Source of the DNA: Methanoregula sp.
GTDB lineage: Archaea > Halobacteriota > Methanomicrobia > Methanomicrobiales > Methanospirillaceae
NCBI GenBank assembly: GCA_026394595.1
Contig: JAPKXX010000042.1
Coordinates: forward strand, 1 to 41,794
Direction of reading: 5' to 3'
DNA length: 41,794 nt
The notes below the pieces were generated by a model that was not told the origin of the DNA, did not search any database, and saw only the letters and a program-made list of their open reading frames with translations. Made by a program: the position numbers and the translations under genes. Each line of letters begins with the position of its first letter. Position 1 is the first letter of the stretch. Below, piece by piece: positions 38,473 through 41,794 of the stretch.

Positions 38473-39516
38473 GTGGTCGATTATACTCTTGCGCTCTTTG
38501 CAAATATGTATCCGGCGTTTGATGGCGATTACCGTGCGAACTTTATCAGGCAGATGGTTAGAGATCTTGAATTGCGTGGTGTTGCGGTAAAAAAAGCGGT
38601 CAAGACATCGTCATCTATTTCCGGTTATTTCCCTTTCTACTACCAGTCGCTTCTTCTTTCCCGTGATCGGGATCTTGATCTCCTTCAGGCCGAATACATT
38701 CCCCACAGCAGCCTTATCCCCGCTTTTTTCAAGCGGTGGGATGTCCCGCTTATTATGAAATTCCACGGGGATGATGCTAGGATCTATCCTTTCAAAAACC
38801 GTTTTAACCTGATACTCACCCGTTCCATGCTAAAACGTGCGGATTATGTGATCACAACAAGCGAAGAGATGCGGCAGGTTTTGATGGGCATTGGCGCTAA
38901 TCCAGATCGGATCTCTGCTATCCATACTGGTGTTGATACAGTATTTCTCTCGCCGGCATCAAAAGAGGAATCGCGGAAAAAGCTGGGACTTACTTTTGAA
39001 TCAACACTTTTTTTGTTCGTGGGCAGGCTGCATATATGGAAGGGAATTGGGGAACTTCTTGAAGTCGCAAAGATGTGCCCAGATCTCGGGTTTGTTTTTG
39101 TCGGTCCCGGGCCTGTTCCGATACATACTGCGAACTGCATGTTTGTTGGTACAAAAACTCCACGTGAGGTAAGGGAATGGCTGAATGCATCTGATTGTCT
39201 CGTGCTGCCTACCCATACGGAAGCAGTTCCCACATCGGTGATGGAGGCCTTTGCATGCGGTCTTCCTGCAATCACAACGGATGTTGGGGGATGTCCGGAG
39301 ATTGTTGAACATCAGAAAAACGGACTTATTGTTCCCGTACGGGACGTCAAAGCTTTGAAGGATGCCGTTATGTGGATGCATCATAACCCGGATCAGCGCA
39401 GGGAGATGGGAAAACAAGGGCGGATGACTGTAATAGAAAGATTTGATCACAACAAAATGATCGAGAAATTGATTACCGTACATCGCATCCTTCTGCAACG
39501 AAAAAAAAATCCCTAA
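38473..39516 (+). CDS. GT4-family glycosyltransferase (GTG start)
   Basis: MKFHGDDARIYPFK, FLFVGRLHIWKGIGELLEVA, LVLPTHTEAVPTSVMEAFACGLPAITTDVGGCPEIV. Confidence 0.92.
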   Translation: MVDYTLALFANMYPAFDGDYRANFIRQMVRDLELRGVAVKKAVKTSSSISGYFPFYYQSLLLSRDRDLDLLQAEYIPHSSLIPAFFKRWDVPLIMKFHGDDARIYPFKNRFNLILTRSMLKRADYVITTSEEMRQVLMGIGANPDRISAIHTGVDTVFLSPASKEESRKKLGLTFESTLFLFVGRLHIWKGIGELLEVAKMCPDLGFVFVGPGPVPIHTANCMFVGTKTPREVREWLNASDCLVLPTHTEAVPTSVMEAFACGLPAITTDVGGCPEIVEHQKNGLIVPVRDVKALKDAVMWMHHNPDQRREMGKQGRMTVIERFDHNKMIEKLITVHRILLQRKKNP

Positions 39517-39533
39517 AAAAAAATTTCAGCGGG

Positions 39534-40727
39534 TTACTCTGGTTTAGTCTTGCATATTACTTCACCGAAAATCCGATACGCGTTTTCAACACTAAAATCG
39601 ACCTCAGCGCGTACATATGCATTATCTGCCAGTTTTTTCTGTAATTTTGTATCAGCTAGTAAATGTTCAATGCCCTGTGCCAGTTTTGTCGGATCGTTGT
39701 CATCTACTACCAGACCACACTGATGTTTTTTAAAATACCATGAAATAAATGAATTTTTTGGGGCATGAACAAGGATCGGTCGTTTTGATGCCAGATATTC
39801 ACCAATCTTTCCGGGTGCGGACGTTTTTATGATTTCTGGGAAGGGAGAATTGAAGGCAAGGGGTAAGAACAAGAGATCTGCATTTCGCTGGATATCAGGT
39901 ATTATATGTGCAGGTTGATGTTTGTGTATGATTACCGCACCGGAGATATCGTTCATCGATAATCGAATCGAGGATTGAGGTGTATAAATATGCAGTTTGA
40001 TGTCAGGTCTCTTCAGTAGGGTCAGTGCAAAAAGAAGGTTTTTAAATGCGGTGTAATGGGCATCGTAAATGGCACCTGTATAGATAATGTTTTTATTATC
40101 ATGAGTTGTTGCATCTGCGGTGATACACGACTCGTATTCGGCAAGGTCAACCGGGTTGTGGATTATGGTCGATGCAATGCCATATCTTGTACGATATTCT
40201 TCATACAAGCATTCGTTAGGAACAATAATTCCCGACGAGCTTTTTAATATAATTCTCTCGTATTTTTCAGCGAATGCCCGCTGGACGGGATGTGTCCATT
40301 GCCGGGAATAATAATCGAATATATAGAAAAAGAACGGCAGTCCCAGTGACTGGCTGGCAAGAAATGCAGCTGGTGGATCGAAAAGCTCACCTGTACAGAC
40401 AACAACGGCATCACACTTCTCTTTTTTAAGGATTTTTTTAAATTGGTAAACACGCAATGACAGTAACAAATTAAAAATAAAAGAAAGGTGGAGAACACAG
40501 GCACACCGGACAAGCCCACGGACGATTTGGTATTCCGGCTGAATGAAATAGGTAGGTGCTTTAAGGGCTGTGGAGCAGTTCCCCAGACTGCCATAGAGAT
40601 GGATATTTTTCAGGGTGATCAGGCAGTATTCCTTGGTATCCGTGTTCTTGAGCAGATGGTAAAGTACCATGGACTGTCCGGATTGTGACGGAGGCAGCCC
40701 CAGAGAAATGAGTGCAAATTTTTTCAT
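39534..40727 (-). CDS. GT4-like glycosyltransferase
   Basis: ISLGLPPSQSGQSMVLYHLL, GIIVPNECLYEEYRTRYGIASTIIHNPVDLAEYE, IIYTGAIYDAHYTAFKNLLFAL, KIGEYLASKRPILV. Confidence 0.85.
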   Translation of the reverse strand: MKKFALISLGLPPSQSGQSMVLYHLLKNTDTKEYCLITLKNIHLYGSLGNCSTALKAPTYFIQPEYQIVRGLVRCACVLHLSFIFNLLLSLRVYQFKKILKKEKCDAVVVCTGELFDPPAAFLASQSLGLPFFFYIFDYYSRQWTHPVQRAFAEKYERIILKSSSGIIVPNECLYEEYRTRYGIASTIIHNPVDLAEYESCITADATTHDNKNIIYTGAIYDAHYTAFKNLLFALTLLKRPDIKLHIYTPQSSIRLSMNDISGAVIIHKHQPAHIIPDIQRNADLLFLPLAFNSPFPEIIKTSAPGKIGEYLASKRPILVHAPKNSFISWYFKKHQCGLVVDDNDPTKLAQGIEHLLADTKLQKKLADNAYVRAEVDFSVENAYRIFGEVICKTKPE

Positions 40728-40751
40728 ATGTCATTGAGTAATGATAGCCTT

Positions 40752-41794
40752 TCATGTGGTATATGTCGGAAATCGATGGAATCCAAGGATAATCTTTACT
40801 ACCGTTATGCTTACCTGATCCATTAAATATTCCTGGGGGATTCTCCAGGTGGGTTTCTGTGACAGAACGAAATCAACGCACTGGAGGAGAGTATCTTTGT
40901 CTGCTCCCGAAAGGACATTGCTCCCGCATTCAATGGTCTCAGGTCGTTCGGTGACATCGCGGATAGTTACGTTGGGAATGTGGAAAATACAGCACTCCTC
41001 CTGTACGGTTCCGCTGTCACTCAATACACACCGTGCATTCTGTTCGAGTTTAATAAAGTCAAAGAACCCAAACGGGCTGTGGAATTGAATGTTTGACTCT
41101 TTCGTATCGATGTCGAACTGATCCAGCTTATCTTTTGTTCTGGGATGCAGACTGCAGATGACCGGGATTTGATATTTTTGTTGCAATGATTCCATCGAAT
41201 CGATCAACTGGCAGAACCTGTCGGGAGTGTCAACGTTTTCAGCCCGGTGCATGGTAACACAAAAATAGTTTTTCTGTTTCAATTTCAAACGCTGAAGAAT
41301 ATCTGATTTATTTATCTGCTTTTTATAATGTTCTATCACTTCAAAAATCGGGTTTCCGATGACATGGATACGTTCTCCCGGTATCCCTTCCCGTATCAGG
41401 TTTGCACGGCTGCGTTCAGTATAGGGAAGCAGCACATCGCTGCAGTGGTCAATGATCCGCCGGTTCACTTCCTCGGGAACACGGTCGTCATAACACCGGT
41501 TTCCAGCCTCCATATGATAGACCGGAATACCCCGTCTTTTTGCAACGATTGCCGAGAGGCTGCTGTTGGTATCTCCAAGAAGTAATATTTTGTCTGGATT
41601 TTCCGCAAGAATGACCTTTTCCGAAGCCTGTATGATCCGGGCAATCTGTTCACCAGTAGTTGTTCCCTTGACATGAAGATAATGATCGGGTTTGCGAACC
41701 CCCAGTTCCTGAAAAAAGATATCACTTAAATTTTTCTCGAAGTTCTGACCTGTGTGAACGATGACATGGTGACAGCAGCGATCGAGTTTTTCAA
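40752..41794 (-). CDS. wecB: UDP-N-acetylglucosamine 2-epimerase, 5' part beyond window edge
   Basis: Minus frame reads from the edge: IVHTGQNFEKNLSDIFFQELGVRKPDHYLHVKGTTTGEQIARIIQASEKVILAENPDKILLLGDTNSSLSAIVAKRRGIPVYHMEAGNRCYDDRVPEEVNRRIIDHCSD...; ORF track starts only at the internal Met at 41513. Confidence 0.93.
   Translation of the reverse strand, partial: EKLDRCCHHVIVHTGQNFEKNLSDIFFQELGVRKPDHYLHVKGTTTGEQIARIIQASEKVILAENPDKILLLGDTNSSLSAIVAKRRGIPVYHMEAGNRCYDDRVPEEVNRRIIDHCSDVLLPYTERSRANLIREGIPGERIHVIGNPIFEVIEHYKKQINKSDILQRLKLKQKNYFCVTMHRAENVDTPDRFCQLIDSMESLQQKYQIPVICSLHPRTKDKLDQFDIDTKESNIQFHSPFGFFDFIKLEQNARCVLSDSGTVQEECCIFHIPNVTIRDVTERPETIECGSNVLSGADKDTLLQCVDFVLSQKPTWRIPQEYLMDQVSITVVKIILGFHRFPTYTT

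Noticed and set aside
41465-41725. Separate 86-aa minus ORF suggesting a frameshifted wecB
   Set aside because: The WecB frame reads continuously from the window edge through 41513; the 86-aa ORF is an out-of-frame overlap.

Overview
Archaeal chromosome segment. Gene content points to a methanogen, probably Methanomicrobiales (inferred from MfnB, archaeal Topo VI, split archaeal glutamate synthase, archaeal CCA enzyme, NadM; no database search was run). 1-6.4 kb: nitrogen assimilation, with amt (partial), glnA, and a three-ORF glutamate synthase followed by an FrhB-like F420/Fe-S flavoprotein. Perfect GGAA-N6-TTCC (NrpR-type) palindromes sit in the amt and glnA promoters. 6.5-24.5 kb: mostly housekeeping (cca, thpR, nrdH-like, nrdD, two paralogous surface proteins, ArsR/Hsp20 pair, guaB, mfnB, HisA-like, tmk, valS, DUF92, PK-C-like protein, YchF-type GTPase). 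24.5-31.9 kb: accessory and decaying region with a small-gene remnant duplication, a nucleotidyltransferase/small-protein pair, amber-interrupted RhuM, a RelE-type toxin-antitoxin pair, a truncated MATE gene, a doubly frameshifted membrane protein, and an orphan antitoxin. 31.9-37.7 kb: nadM-larB, hisS, top6B-top6A. 37.7 kb to the end: surface-glycan genes (methyltransferase, two GT4 glycosyltransferases, wecB partial). Best leads: the two nitrogen operators (one covers the annotated glnA start codon), the putative F420-linked glutamate synthase, an NrdD that appears to lack the C-terminal Zn/glycyl-radical domain, and the accessory region. No rRNA, tRNA or CRISPR array was recognised.
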